This document shows positions 23,969 to 31,440 of a stretch of DNA of 64,000 nt, piece by piece. The DNA comes from JAUILH01 sp964230215 (GTDB taxonomy: Bacteria > Bacteroidota > Bacteroidia > Flavobacteriales_D > JAUILH01): assembly GCA_964230215.1 (NCBI GenBank), contig CAXRGQ010000007.1:806001-870000 (forward strand), in the 5' to 3' direction. The notes under the pieces are model-generated. The model did not search any database. It had not been told where the DNA came from and saw nothing but the letters and a program-made list of their open reading frames with translations. The translations under genes and the position numbers were made by a program. Every line of letters begins with the position of its first letter. Position 1 is the first letter of the stretch.

Positions 23969-25249
23969 CTATCGCATGTTGTCAATATTCTTCTGAATAT
24001 CACGCATTATTAATTCAACAGTCTTCTTGTTTAAATCATACTCTTTAATCCTTTTTGGGAAGGTCAATACATGCTCAATTACATTGTCTATTATTTCATT
24101 AAAATTTATAATACCAACCTTCTTAGCAACCGACTTAAGGTCGTCTCGTGTGATATCTTTTACTTTTTGATTAATGGATATCTGATGCGGAACGGCAAAG
24201 CTTTGGTAGGGGTCAAAAGGAAATGTCAAATCATAGGCCGGAGACAAAGACCATTTACCATTACCATCCATTAAGAAAGAAAAATTCTTGGTATGATCGT
24301 CTCTATTTGAAGCCGCTACATTGAATACCATTTGCATATATAGCTGCTCTTTGTCATTATGCGGAAGGTTGAGGTATTCTATAATTTTAAAGATGTTTTC
24401 GTAGGCAAATTCCGTGTTCTTTCCGAAAAACCCTGCTAGAGCACTTACCGTTTGTTGGTGAATTTTTTTGTTTTCTACCCTATCAAATCGTTTGCTTGCA
24501 AAATGAGCTCTTCCTCCCTCCAATATTAATCGCGAGTCTGCAACGTTTATCCCGATATCTCTGGCAATTTCATTGTAAACATATTCAACTAAGTTCTTCT
24601 CTTTATACCAAATGTCTTTAGGGTCATGTTCTAACTTTACTACGTAGTAGTCAACTGGGATATGGTGGATGACATCTCCAGCTAAAAGCTTTTCGTTTTC
24701 TTTTTTTGACTCTCTGGTTATGGCGACCAGAATTTTGGCTTGTGCTCCACCGACAGAAGAACCAATGTTTAGAATATTTTTCAGAGCTTCTGGGTTATGC
24801 ATATAGTCTTCCTGTGCATACTTTCTTTTTATAATCTTGTCTGATATTTGAGATAGTTCGCCTAAATCAAGATTGTGTGTAATGTTTGGAATTTCTTTAT
24901 CCTCATGATACTCTAGCGCACCTATGCCTCTTTTCCCAACATAGAGCAACCTTTCTACAGGGTTCATCTTGGACTGATCCATATCCATCTGCTCTAACCA
25001 TTCTTTGAACACAATATTTCCGAATGAATCTGGAAGAGAATCGTTAAATGTTGGAATCATCCCGGCGAACTTCTCATTAAAGTCATTTCCAAAAAGAAGA
25101 TCTTTTTTATTGGGGTGTATTATTGGAGCAATATTAATGGGCGAATCAAGATATTCTGCTGCAGGTTCAAATATCGCTGTGTTTTGTTGATCATCCCAGG
25201 CAATGTAACCAACAACTGTGTCCCATATGGTTATTTTGGCCGAACTCAT
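23969..25249 (-). CDS. HipA-like serine/threonine kinase toxin
   Basis: 426 residues. HipA N-terminal 1 domain (DTVVGYIAWD, ERLLYVGKRGIGALEYH), then the kinase part with a glycine-rich loop (GSSVGGAQAK), SKRFDR, and the catalytic N-x-D-x-H motif NRDDHTKN (Asp317) with metal-binding YDLTF. In Escherichia coli, HipA phosphorylates glutamyl-tRNA synthetase and causes growth arrest; the target here is not shown. All key residues are present, so it is likely active. The start overlaps the hipB stop by 4 bases (ATGA), as expected for a coupled antitoxin-toxin pair. Confidence 0.92.
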   Translation of the reverse strand: MSSAKITIWDTVVGYIAWDDQQNTAIFEPAAEYLDSPINIAPIIHPNKKDLLFGNDFNEKFAGMIPTFNDSLPDSFGNIVFKEWLEQMDMDQSKMNPVERLLYVGKRGIGALEYHEDKEIPNITHNLDLGELSQISDKIIKRKYAQEDYMHNPEALKNILNIGSSVGGAQAKILVAITRESKKENEKLLAGDVIHHIPVDYYVVKLEHDPKDIWYKEKNLVEYVYNEIARDIGINVADSRLILEGGRAHFASKRFDRVENKKIHQQTVSALAGFFGKNTEFAYENIFKIIEYLNLPHNDKEQLYMQMVFNVAASNRDDHTKNFSFLMDGNGKWSLSPAYDLTFPFDPYQSFAVPHQISINQKVKDITRDDLKSVAKKVGIINFNEIIDNVIEHVLTFPKRIKEYDLNKKTVELIMRDIQKNIDNMR

Positions 25250-25521
25250 TTATGCTCCCTTTCATATTTTTCTTTTGGAGAGATAGACGAGCTAGAAAGA
25301 ATCTCTAATAGCTTTTCAGACTTGTTGAATTCCTTTAAAAGCTTTACAAATATTAATAAGCTAGTTCCTCTTCCTGCTTCTATATCACTGATGTGTTTCC
25401 TGCTTACACCAATTCTATCGGCTAGATGTGCCTGGCTATATTTTTTGTGCTTTCTGAGAGTTCGTAGTTTTTCTCCTATTTCCTCCAGTACCTCACCGTC
25501 AAGTTTTTCTAATAAATACAT
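25246..25521 (-). CDS. HipB-like XRE-family antitoxin / repressor
   Basis: 91 residues from the ATG at 25521 (the longer start at 25551 lies upstream of the -7 element and is rejected). A helix-turn-helix of the Cro/C1 type is clear: LRTLRKHKKYSQAHLADRIGVSRKHISDIEAG. The C-terminus is polar with a serine run. It is expected to neutralise the adjacent HipA kinase and to repress the operon from the TGTAACT palindromes upstream. Confidence 0.9.
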   Translation of the reverse strand: MYLLEKLDGEVLEEIGEKLRTLRKHKKYSQAHLADRIGVSRKHISDIEAGRGTSLLIFVKLLKEFNKSEKLLEILSSSSISPKEKYEREHK

Positions 25522-25523
25522 GA

Positions 25524-25647
25524 TGTAACTATATGATAGCAAATATACCATTTAGTACGAAAAGTGGTAACGAATAGTTACATAGAAATGTTAATTAGAT
25601 GTAACTAAAAAGTTACAAAATCAATATAATAGGGTATAAATGTAACT
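25524..25647. promoter_or_regulatory. Operator cluster and promoter of the hipBA-like operon
   Basis: Minus-strand -7 element TATATTTG at 25540-25547, 18 bases before the hipB ATG. Around it: half-site TGTAACT at 25524-25530, palindrome GTAAC-gaata-GTTAC at 25567-25581 (over the -33 region), perfect palindrome TGTAACT-aaaa-AGTTACA at 25600-25617, and half-site TGTAACT at 25641-25647. Pattern fits autoregulation by HipB. Confidence 0.7.
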
Positions 25648-25730
25648 AAATAATATCAATAAAAATAAGTTCGTGATCTGTGATAGCCGTGAGATTGTAA
25701 TTCATGCTAACGTGGTAGTAATTCAATAGT

Positions 25731-25770
25731 GCTAATAATCGCTCATGCTTTAAGATTAGTCTAGCGTGGG
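25731..25770 (+). repeat. 40-bp direct repeat, copy 1
   Basis: Starts GCTAATAATCGCTCATGCT. It matches 26681-26720 at 35 of 40 positions. The rest of 25648-25859 holds no gene that I can see. Confidence 0.8.
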
Positions 25771-25859
25771 CCGTTGCTAGCTTGGAAAAACCCGTTAGAA
25801 TACACTATAATTATGCACAGAAAAGGGCTAAACATTAAAATTTACGCCTTGTAAATCTG

Positions 25860-26621
25860 TTAAGCATCAATGACTTTATTACCCCCATTTACGATTTTTA
25901 TTTTATATCCAATCGAAATGCCTACTTGAAAAAACGAATGAGACTTTTCGTATGGATATAGAAATGACCACATTGACCTATAAAAAGATTTTTGCATATA
26001 GAGCTTGAGTCTAAGTCTAGATTTAAAATGTGGCTCTATGCCATAATTAAATATTACACCAGAAACTCTCTCGTAAATCTCGTTATCGTCATTTACGACA
26101 AACTCACCTTCCGAATTAAATTCCGATGAGTTTTCCCCTCTTAAAAACCTTACTCCCATACCCAAACCGAATGTATGATTTACAGATTTGGTAACTAGCT
26201 CTCGTATAAGCAATAACTCTGGAGAATAAATAAGTAAGCGCGTCCTGGCATACCCATTAGTGTAATTGGTGTCTGGAGCAATTAGGTTTGGCCTTTGTGA
26301 TATCCAATTCATTCGTGACAACGCAAACCCCAATGAAATAAACGTCTGCTTGCTAATAGACCGTTCAAATGTGATTTTTGTTCCTCCACCAAATCCATTT
26401 AGTTTGTAGCTATAGTCGTCTCGGAATTTTTCATGAATTAAGTGTGTGGATGACACCCCATAAAAATCAAGTGAAATGGTGCTTCTTGGAGACTCTTTCA
26501 ATGAAATTTGACCCTTAATACAATGAATGTTTGAGAAGATAATGAGCATGATGCAAGTTATTCTCCAATAGCTATCATGAATTTCTATCTTGTGGGTATT
26601 AAACCGATTGCTAACGCTCAT
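25860..26621 (-). CDS. Hypothetical outer-membrane protein in a repeat-bracketed segment
   Basis: 253 residues from the ATG at 26621. An internal ATG at 26549 would start at MLIIFSNIHCIKG and give a more usual signal peptide; the choice is open. The mature part is beta-rich with GFGGGTKITFERS, FISLGFALS, HTFGLGMGVRF and a C-terminal strand FFQVGISIGYKI, like a Bacteroidota eight-to-ten strand barrel. No family recognised. The gene sits between two copies of a 40-bp direct repeat (25731 and 26681), so it may have been gained as a cassette-like unit. Confidence 0.55.
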   Translation of the reverse strand: MSVSNRFNTHKIEIHDSYWRITCIMLIIFSNIHCIKGQISLKESPRSTISLDFYGVSSTHLIHEKFRDDYSYKLNGFGGGTKITFERSISKQTFISLGFALSRMNWISQRPNLIAPDTNYTNGYARTRLLIYSPELLLIRELVTKSVNHTFGLGMGVRFLRGENSSEFNSEGEFVVNDDNEIYERVSGVIFNYGIEPHFKSRLRLKLYMQKSFYRSMWSFLYPYEKSHSFFQVGISIGYKIKIVNGGNKVIDA

Positions 26622-26680
26622 CTGAATAAATGTACCACAATATACATTATATATCAAATAGTTAGCATGTCGAGAACATG

Positions 26681-26720
26681 GCTAATAAGCGCTCATGCTA
26701 CAAGATTAGGCTAGCGGGGG
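26681..26720 (+). repeat. 40-bp direct repeat, copy 2
   Basis: Starts GCTAATAAGCGCTCATGCTA. Same orientation as the copy at 25731, 950 bases away; inner arms CTAAT / ATTAG could form a small stem. Confidence 0.8.
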
Positions 26721-26729
26721 TGTAGCAAA

Positions 26730-27113
26730 TTATATATTGAAATCAGTATCAACTATCCAAAGTGTAGATATAATTGATATAAAGATTAATATGAATGCGA
26801 TTGCTCCATAAAAATAGTATTTTCTTCTTACTGCTATACCTTTCTCAAATGTTGAGGTTAAATCTTCTCGAAATTCGGAATTATTGAACACAGAGAGAAA
26901 AATAGCATATAGAAGCAGTGCAACCCATGGAAAAACAATAATAATTGACTGATAGCTATCAAAGGGACAAGTAAAATATATTATGTTCAAGGGCAGTATT
27001 GCTAAACAAACTACGAAGATTGAAAAGAAGGCTAATCCTTGAGTCATCATTGTTATTGAATTCTGCCATGGAATTAGTGTGTTTACAAGTAAAATACCCT
27101 TCAAATACTTCAT
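26730..27113 (-). CDS. Hypothetical small membrane protein (three helices)
   Basis: 127 residues with three strongly hydrophobic segments (about 25-50, 58-78 and 100-122) and a polar loop with ENSEFRED-like charge between the second and third. No motif or family recognised. It lies between the 40-bp repeat and the T9SS cargo at 27162. Its reading frame is intact, but the lack of any motif keeps confidence moderate. Confidence 0.5.
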   Translation of the reverse strand: MKYLKGILLVNTLIPWQNSITMMTQGLAFFSIFVVCLAILPLNIIYFTCPFDSYQSIIIVFPWVALLLYAIFLSVFNNSEFREDLTSTFEKGIAVRRKYYFYGAIAFILIFISIISTLWIVDTDFNI

Positions 27114-27161
27114 TTATTCCTTGCTCACATTTATCCGTTGATAATGAGGGGCCAGCTTGGC

Positions 27162-28898
27162 CTATCTTGTAATAATTAGGCTTCCTGATTGAGCCTTATC
27201 ATTGCCCACGATCCTATATAGATAGAGTCCATTATTTAAGTTTTCTAATTGGATTCGTTTGATTTTGTTATTTCCAATATCAGAACGCAAAACCTCCTTC
27301 CCAAGCGAGTTATAAAGCACAAATTTAGCACTTCCAAATCTCTGTAAATTTTCTACTGTAAGAAAATTGGACGCAGGATTAGGGTAGACCTTGACTAAGC
27401 CTTTCTCTATCGATTCCGTTGAGCTTATTGCTGCATTTGCTATAACTTGAACTGTATCTTCATCACCACATGCACCAACTATTAGTGTCACATTATAGAC
27501 CCCCTGGGTGCCATATACATGACTTACTAAGGTATCTGGAGTATACCCCCATCTGTCTTCATTATTGTAGGTAGTGTCTATAGTGCCATCTCCCCAATTC
27601 CAGATGGCATAATCATAATATTGACTATTATTATCAATTACTACTTCAAAGTTATCCCCAGTGGAGGATATAGCGTCTGCTATTGGGGGGGATGAGAAGC
27701 CCATACAGTTTGTTTTAATTAGGTAGGTGTCTTGGTTATCAAATTGTGTGGCGGTTCCCGGTGGAGCGCTGTAAAATCCAGTCAATAAATAGCCTTCATC
27801 GTTTCCGTGTACCAAGTTAGTGGACATGTGAGAACCATCACCTACCTCTAACGATCTTTCCCATATTAACTCTCCAGCACTGCTTAGTTTGGCAAAGTGG
27901 TTTTCATATAGCTGCCATGAAATAAGAATATTAGAATCTGAATCTTCAATCATCCAGCCAGAACTAATATAGGCTGCCAATGGATATAACAATGTAGACC
28001 AGACGACATTATTGTTATAAGTTAACTTCTTAACCCGTGTTCTTCTGTCAGGAACGGTGGACTGCACAGGGTATATAACTTCATCGTAGCATATAATAAT
28101 ATTGCCATCAGCGGTATTAAGAATCCCTCCTCCTTTCCCTATGTAATTTGGCGAGCCTTCAAGTCTAATCCATTCAATGTTAAAGGTTTCATCCATTTTA
28201 ACAATTACGTTTCGACGGTATGTACTATATCCCGTTGCATCAGCCGTAATAGCTAAACCGTGATCGTCGGTAAAAACAAAAGCTCCAAAATATTCGTGTT
28301 CATTTTGAACTCCCCATATTTCTCTAAAAATTTCATTAGCGTTGAGATCGAAAATTGACAGGAAAGCATCAATCTCCACTGCACCTCCCATACTATCCCA
28401 GACGTATGTTGTGCCTGTAACAAATAAACTATCATTTCTTACATCAGAGTATCCGTAGAATAAAGTGGTATCGCTATCAGAATTAATTATTTTGGTCCAG
28501 TTTGTATCTAATGTTACTGGATCTATAGAAGCGATTATTAAGCTGATGCCATTACTTGAATTATAATCAGCATAATTACCAAGGGCAATATATTCGCCAG
28601 AAGAAGTTTCATGTATCTTATATATTTCAACGCTTTTGTCAATCCATCCAAAATAGCTCTTTTGAATAACATTGCCGTCCTTATCAACGCGAGCTATTGA
28701 ACCATACCTCTCATTTGAGAAGAAGTATTCAAAAGCTCCACATAAAATATACCCGCCAGTATCTAGGGCAAAGGACCCCATACACAAATCAGCTGTGGTG
28801 GAATCAGGATGGTTATCAAATCGATTTTCAAAATATATATTTTGGCCGCTTGAAATCAAGGTTGCAGCTGTAATAACTATGGTTAGAATTAATCTCAC
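27162..28898 (-). CDS. Secreted PKD-domain protein with T9SS type A sorting domain
   Basis: 578 residues. Signal peptide MRLILTIVITAATLISSGQ. Long propeller-like body (phrases such as ARVDKDGNVIQKSYFGW, AKLSSAGELIWERSL) typical of Bacteroidota delta-60/WD-like cargos, then one PKD module (YAIWNWGDGTIDTTY, HVYGTQGVYNVTLIV) at about residues 410-475, and a type A C-terminal domain (KVYPNPASNFLTVENL, YNSLGKEVLRS, NGLYLYRIVGND). Expected to be exported to the surface; ligand unknown. A seven-C run (27685-27691) lies in its coding region. Confidence 0.8.
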   Translation of the reverse strand: MRLILTIVITAATLISSGQNIYFENRFDNHPDSTTADLCMGSFALDTGGYILCGAFEYFFSNERYGSIARVDKDGNVIQKSYFGWIDKSVEIYKIHETSSGEYIALGNYADYNSSNGISLIIASIDPVTLDTNWTKIINSDSDTTLFYGYSDVRNDSLFVTGTTYVWDSMGGAVEIDAFLSIFDLNANEIFREIWGVQNEHEYFGAFVFTDDHGLAITADATGYSTYRRNVIVKMDETFNIEWIRLEGSPNYIGKGGGILNTADGNIIICYDEVIYPVQSTVPDRRTRVKKLTYNNNVVWSTLLYPLAAYISSGWMIEDSDSNILISWQLYENHFAKLSSAGELIWERSLEVGDGSHMSTNLVHGNDEGYLLTGFYSAPPGTATQFDNQDTYLIKTNCMGFSSPPIADAISSTGDNFEVVIDNNSQYYDYAIWNWGDGTIDTTYNNEDRWGYTPDTLVSHVYGTQGVYNVTLIVGACGDEDTVQVIANAAISSTESIEKGLVKVYPNPASNFLTVENLQRFGSAKFVLYNSLGKEVLRSDIGNNKIKRIQLENLNNGLYLYRIVGNDKAQSGSLIITR

Positions 28899-29116
28899 AC
28901 CTTCAATTTAGTAAATAATAAGAAACTGTTGATTGTCAGTTATTAAAAGGTTGGTTTGATTGAGTGAATATAAATAGTAAAATATTAAATTCTCTATTGG
29001 ATACACGACATCTCCTTAAATCGTCGCCATGGGATTACATACCGCCCATGCTATATTAGATTCAACGGCAAAGATGTTAGTCATTATCAGGCTTGAACCG
29101 TGCAAATAATTTGCAA

Positions 29117-29156
29117 ATAAAAAAGGCTTCCAAACTAATTAAAGTCTGAAAGCCTT
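29117..29156 (-). terminator. Terminator of the tRNA gene
   Basis: Minus-strand stem AAGGCTTtCA ... TGgAAGCCTT (one mismatch) followed by six T, 12 bases after the tRNA end. Confidence 0.75.
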
Positions 29157-29167
29157 GTGTTTACTTG

Positions 29168-29241
29168 TGGGCCCACCTGGGCTCGAACCAGGGACCCCTT
29201 GATTATGAGTCAAGTGCTCTAACCAGCTGAGCTATAGGCCC
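29168..29241 (-). tRNA. tRNA with CAU anticodon, probably tRNA-Ile2
   Basis: 74 bases including the A73 discriminator; CCA is not encoded. Full cloverleaf: acceptor GGGCCTA / TGGGCCC, D-arm GCTC/GAGC, anticodon stem CTTGA/TCAAG around loop CTCATAA, T-arm CCTGG/CCAGG with TTCGAGC. Pairs C4-G69 and C5-G68 are features that TilS uses to pick the isoleucine-2 tRNA, so Ile2 (lysidine-modified) is preferred over elongator Met, but this is an inference. It has its own promoter and terminator. Confidence 0.9.
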
Positions 29242-29272
29242 GGATTATTAAGATATAATCCTAAAAGGATTG

Positions 29273-29303
29273 CAAATGTATCTTTTGAAGCGTTATTTTG
29301 CAA
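29273..29303 (-). promoter_or_regulatory. Complete promoter of the tRNA gene
   Basis: TTG (29301-29303), 20 bases, then TACATTTG (29273-29280) on the minus strand: a canonical -33/-7 pair, 31 bases before the mature tRNA. Confidence 0.75.
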
Positions 29304-29322
29304 GTTTATTTTAAACTTTAGT

Positions 29323-29946
29323 ATGAATTTAGAACGTGTGTCTGCCATTATATTTGACCTTGGCGGTGTTATCCTTAACATTGATTACAATAAAACCAGT
29401 CAAGCCTTTATAGACCTTGGGCTGACCAATTTTGATGAACTCTACTCGCAGGCCAAACAATCTAATTTGTTTGATGATTTTGAAACAGGTCGCATGTCTG
29501 CGGATCAGTTTAGAGATGAGCTGCGATCAATTTCTGGTGTGGCTTTGTCAGATGAGGACATAGACAATGCATGGAATGCAATGCTTTTAGATATGCCAGT
29601 TGAAAGGATTGAGTTTCTAGAGGAGCTTTCTAAATCAAGACCCCTATATCTTCTAAGCAATACCAACGAAATTCATGTGAAGCAATTTGAGACGGACATG
29701 AAGTCACAAGGCTTGTTTGATAGGTTTATAACTGTGTTTCAGAACTACTATTATTCTAGCACAATTGGACAACGCAAACCTGATGCGGGCGCATTTATGT
29801 ATGTATGCTCACAAAATGACTTAGAGCCATCAAAAACATTGTTTATTGACGATTCAATTCAGCATGTACAAGGCGCAAAAGAAGCTGGTCTACAGGCGAT
29901 TCATTTGAATACGGCTGAGTCGGATATAATTCAGCTTTTCTCCTGA
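29323..29946 (+). CDS. HAD-superfamily (HAD-IA) phosphatase
   Basis: 207 residues. Motif I IFDLGGVILN (a DxxxV variant in which the usual second Asp is a Gly), motif II LLSNTN, motif III lysine in QRKPDAGAF, motif IV LFIDDS. The second motif I residue is normally Asp in phosphatases; the DLGGV form is common in YihX-like HAD-IA proteins, which are active on sugar phosphates. Cytoplasmic; substrate not predictable. The 3' end overlaps the methylmalonyl-CoA epimerase gene by 16 bases on the opposite strand. Confidence 0.85.
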   Translation: MNLERVSAIIFDLGGVILNIDYNKTSQAFIDLGLTNFDELYSQAKQSNLFDDFETGRMSADQFRDELRSISGVALSDEDIDNAWNAMLLDMPVERIEFLEELSKSRPLYLLSNTNEIHVKQFETDMKSQGLFDRFITVFQNYYYSSTIGQRKPDAGAFMYVCSQNDLEPSKTLFIDDSIQHVQGAKEAGLQAIHLNTAESDIIQLFS

Positions 29947-30332
29947 CAGATTTCTACTAACACGCCATTAGTGCTTTTTGGATGCAAGAAAGCAATTCGT
30001 TTATTGTCTGCACCGTCTTTTGGGCTGGTGTGAATGAGTGTGAAGCCTTCGTCTTGTAAACGTTTTATTTCAAGATCGATATCTTCCACTTCAAAAGCAA
30101 GGTGGTGAATACCTTCTCCTTTTTTCTCGATGAACCTTGCAATTGCACTGTCACTATTGGTGGCTTCTAATAGTTCAATTTTAGTCTCGCCCACCTGAAA
30201 AAAACGTGTGCTGACACCTTCGCTTTCGACCGCCTCAGTTTTATAAGCTTTAGTGTTAAGAAGGCTTTCAAAAAGTGCAGTACTATCGTCAAGATTCTTT
30301 ACTGCAATACCAATATGTTCTAATTTCTTCAT
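29931..30332 (-). CDS. mce: Methylmalonyl-CoA epimerase
   Basis: 133 residues, the usual length. Vicinal-oxygen-chelate fold with two glyoxalase-like halves: LEHIGIAVKNLDDS at the start and GEGIHHLAFEVEDI at residues 72-85, then HPKSTNGVLVEICQ at the end. His6, one of His76/His77 and the glutamate in VLVEIC (about residue 128) fit the metal ligands of the family. It interconverts the 2R and 2S forms of methylmalonyl-CoA in propionate metabolism. No mutase genes are in the window. Converges on the HAD gene. Confidence 0.9.
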   Translation of the reverse strand: MKKLEHIGIAVKNLDDSTALFESLLNTKAYKTEAVESEGVSTRFFQVGETKIELLEATNSDSAIARFIEKKGEGIHHLAFEVEDIDLEIKRLQDEGFTLIHTSPKDGADNKRIAFLHPKSTNGVLVEICQEKS

Positions 30333-30341
30333 TTTTTTGGA

Positions 30342-30374
30342 TTAAAAAAAACCCTGACGATAAGGTCAGGGTTT
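30342..30374 (-). terminator. Terminator of the secreted-protein gene at 30396
   Basis: Perfect 10-bp stem AAACCCTGAC / GTCAGGGTTT with a 6-base loop; on the minus strand it is followed by a seven-T run. Confidence 0.9.
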
Positions 30375-30395
30375 GAATTTTGTTTAACTACTAAA

Positions 30396-31187
30396 TTACT
30401 TCTTCAAGAATTTCTCACTCTTGTTATCGTAATTTAAGTAGTATATACCTTTAGTTAAACCTGAACAGTCAACTGATTCACCAGCTCCTTTTTTAACGGG
30501 GTTTCCGTAGGCATCAAAAATTTCATATCTAGTCTTGGCAGAAAACTTAATCTCTTTATTCACCTTCTTAGGTTCAAAGGTAACCTCAGGAACAGTTGAT
30601 GAGATTGATTTTGGCTGAGACGAGTTAGCTCTTTTCGTGTGGTCAATTTGCTTAACACGCACTTTAACAGAACCACTGTGCATATTTACTTTAAAACCAT
30701 ATTCGTGTTGTTCTGGAGTTCCTTCACCATCAACTTCACCAATTGGAATCCATTTGTTCCAGTTGTACATTTCAACAATGAATGGTAACTTACCAGTTTC
30801 ACCTGTTGTTGTCCACTTAACGTTTCCTTCACCATCAATTTCAACAGATGTGTACTTGCAAGTAGACGTAGGCTTAAGAACTTCTTTGTTCAATACTTTT
30901 GGTGTACACTCGCTTCCATGCTCAATAACAACAGTAACAGGGTCACCCATCTTTAATCCATGCTTGGTAAAATCAATTTCATAAGCACTTGAACTAATCT
31001 CATCAGAGGTAACTTTATCATTAACTGTCACCTTCTCAGTACAGAAACCAACCCCGCCATCTCCGTTAAATGGATTCTGAACGAAAATGTTTTTCCCTTG
31101 GTAGTGACCCTCCAACACCAACCTCTTTTGAGCATCTATCTCATTAGAAACTAGTGCAATAACGCATATAAGTAGTAATTTTCTCAT
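30396..31187 (-). CDS. Secreted protein with divergent T9SS-like C-terminus
   Basis: 263 residues. Signal peptide MRKLLLICVIALVSNEIDAQ. The N-terminal domain has LEGHYQGKNIFVQNPF and four cysteines, the middle WNKWIPIGEV. The last 48 residues (YEIFDAYGNPVKKG, CSGLTKGIYYLNYDNKSEKFLKK) resemble the end of a type A sorting domain but lack the usual PNP opening. I recognise it as a Bacteroidota conserved secreted protein of unknown function. It may be exported by T9SS. Terminated by a strong hairpin. Confidence 0.65.
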   Translation of the reverse strand: MRKLLLICVIALVSNEIDAQKRLVLEGHYQGKNIFVQNPFNGDGGVGFCTEKVTVNDKVTSDEISSSAYEIDFTKHGLKMGDPVTVVIEHGSECTPKVLNKEVLKPTSTCKYTSVEIDGEGNVKWTTTGETGKLPFIVEMYNWNKWIPIGEVDGEGTPEQHEYGFKVNMHSGSVKVRVKQIDHTKRANSSQPKSISSTVPEVTFEPKKVNKEIKFSAKTRYEIFDAYGNPVKKGAGESVDCSGLTKGIYYLNYDNKSEKFLKK

Positions 31188-31290
31188 GCCAATAACAGCT
31201 TTCGTCTTTTTAGACTTGAGCGCAATATTATAATCAATTTTGTAATTATCAAAGCAAATTCAAATAATTTTTAACACATTATTTGATGGA

Positions 31291-31304
31291 TTTTATCGAT
31301 AAAA
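31291..31304. promoter_or_regulatory. Perfect 14-bp palindrome TTTTATCGATAAAA
   Basis: In the 253-base divergent spacer between the secreted-protein gene (minus) and the solute-binding lipoprotein gene (plus). It may be an operator, but an AT-rich palindrome of this size may also occur by chance. I see no other gene in the spacer. Confidence 0.25.
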
Positions 31305-31440
31305 GTCAAAAAATGAAAGACTAATCCAATTATGCTTGGGCAATGTTTGGATTATTATTATTTTCGTACTATTCTTGCATGGTTTGCGCAAATCATAGGC
31401 ATTTTGCAGATTAATTGCAGGCTAAACTAACGAATTGAAT

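Noticed and set aside
25723..25797. Integron attC site around the 40-bp repeat (GCTAAC ... CCGTTAG)
   Set aside because: The core 7-mers do not match RYYYAAC and GTTRRRY well, the second copy has no such frame, and no integrase is present.
27681..27695. Seven-G tract as a second phase-variation site
   Set aside because: Seven bases is short for a typical slippage tract and only a single copy of the gene is present; noted only beside the nine-base run.
29168..29241. Calling the tRNA an initiator
   Set aside because: The anticodon is CAU, but the acceptor stem starts with a G1-C72 pair, and the anticodon stem lacks the three G-C pairs of initiators; elongator Met remains possible but Ile2 is favoured.
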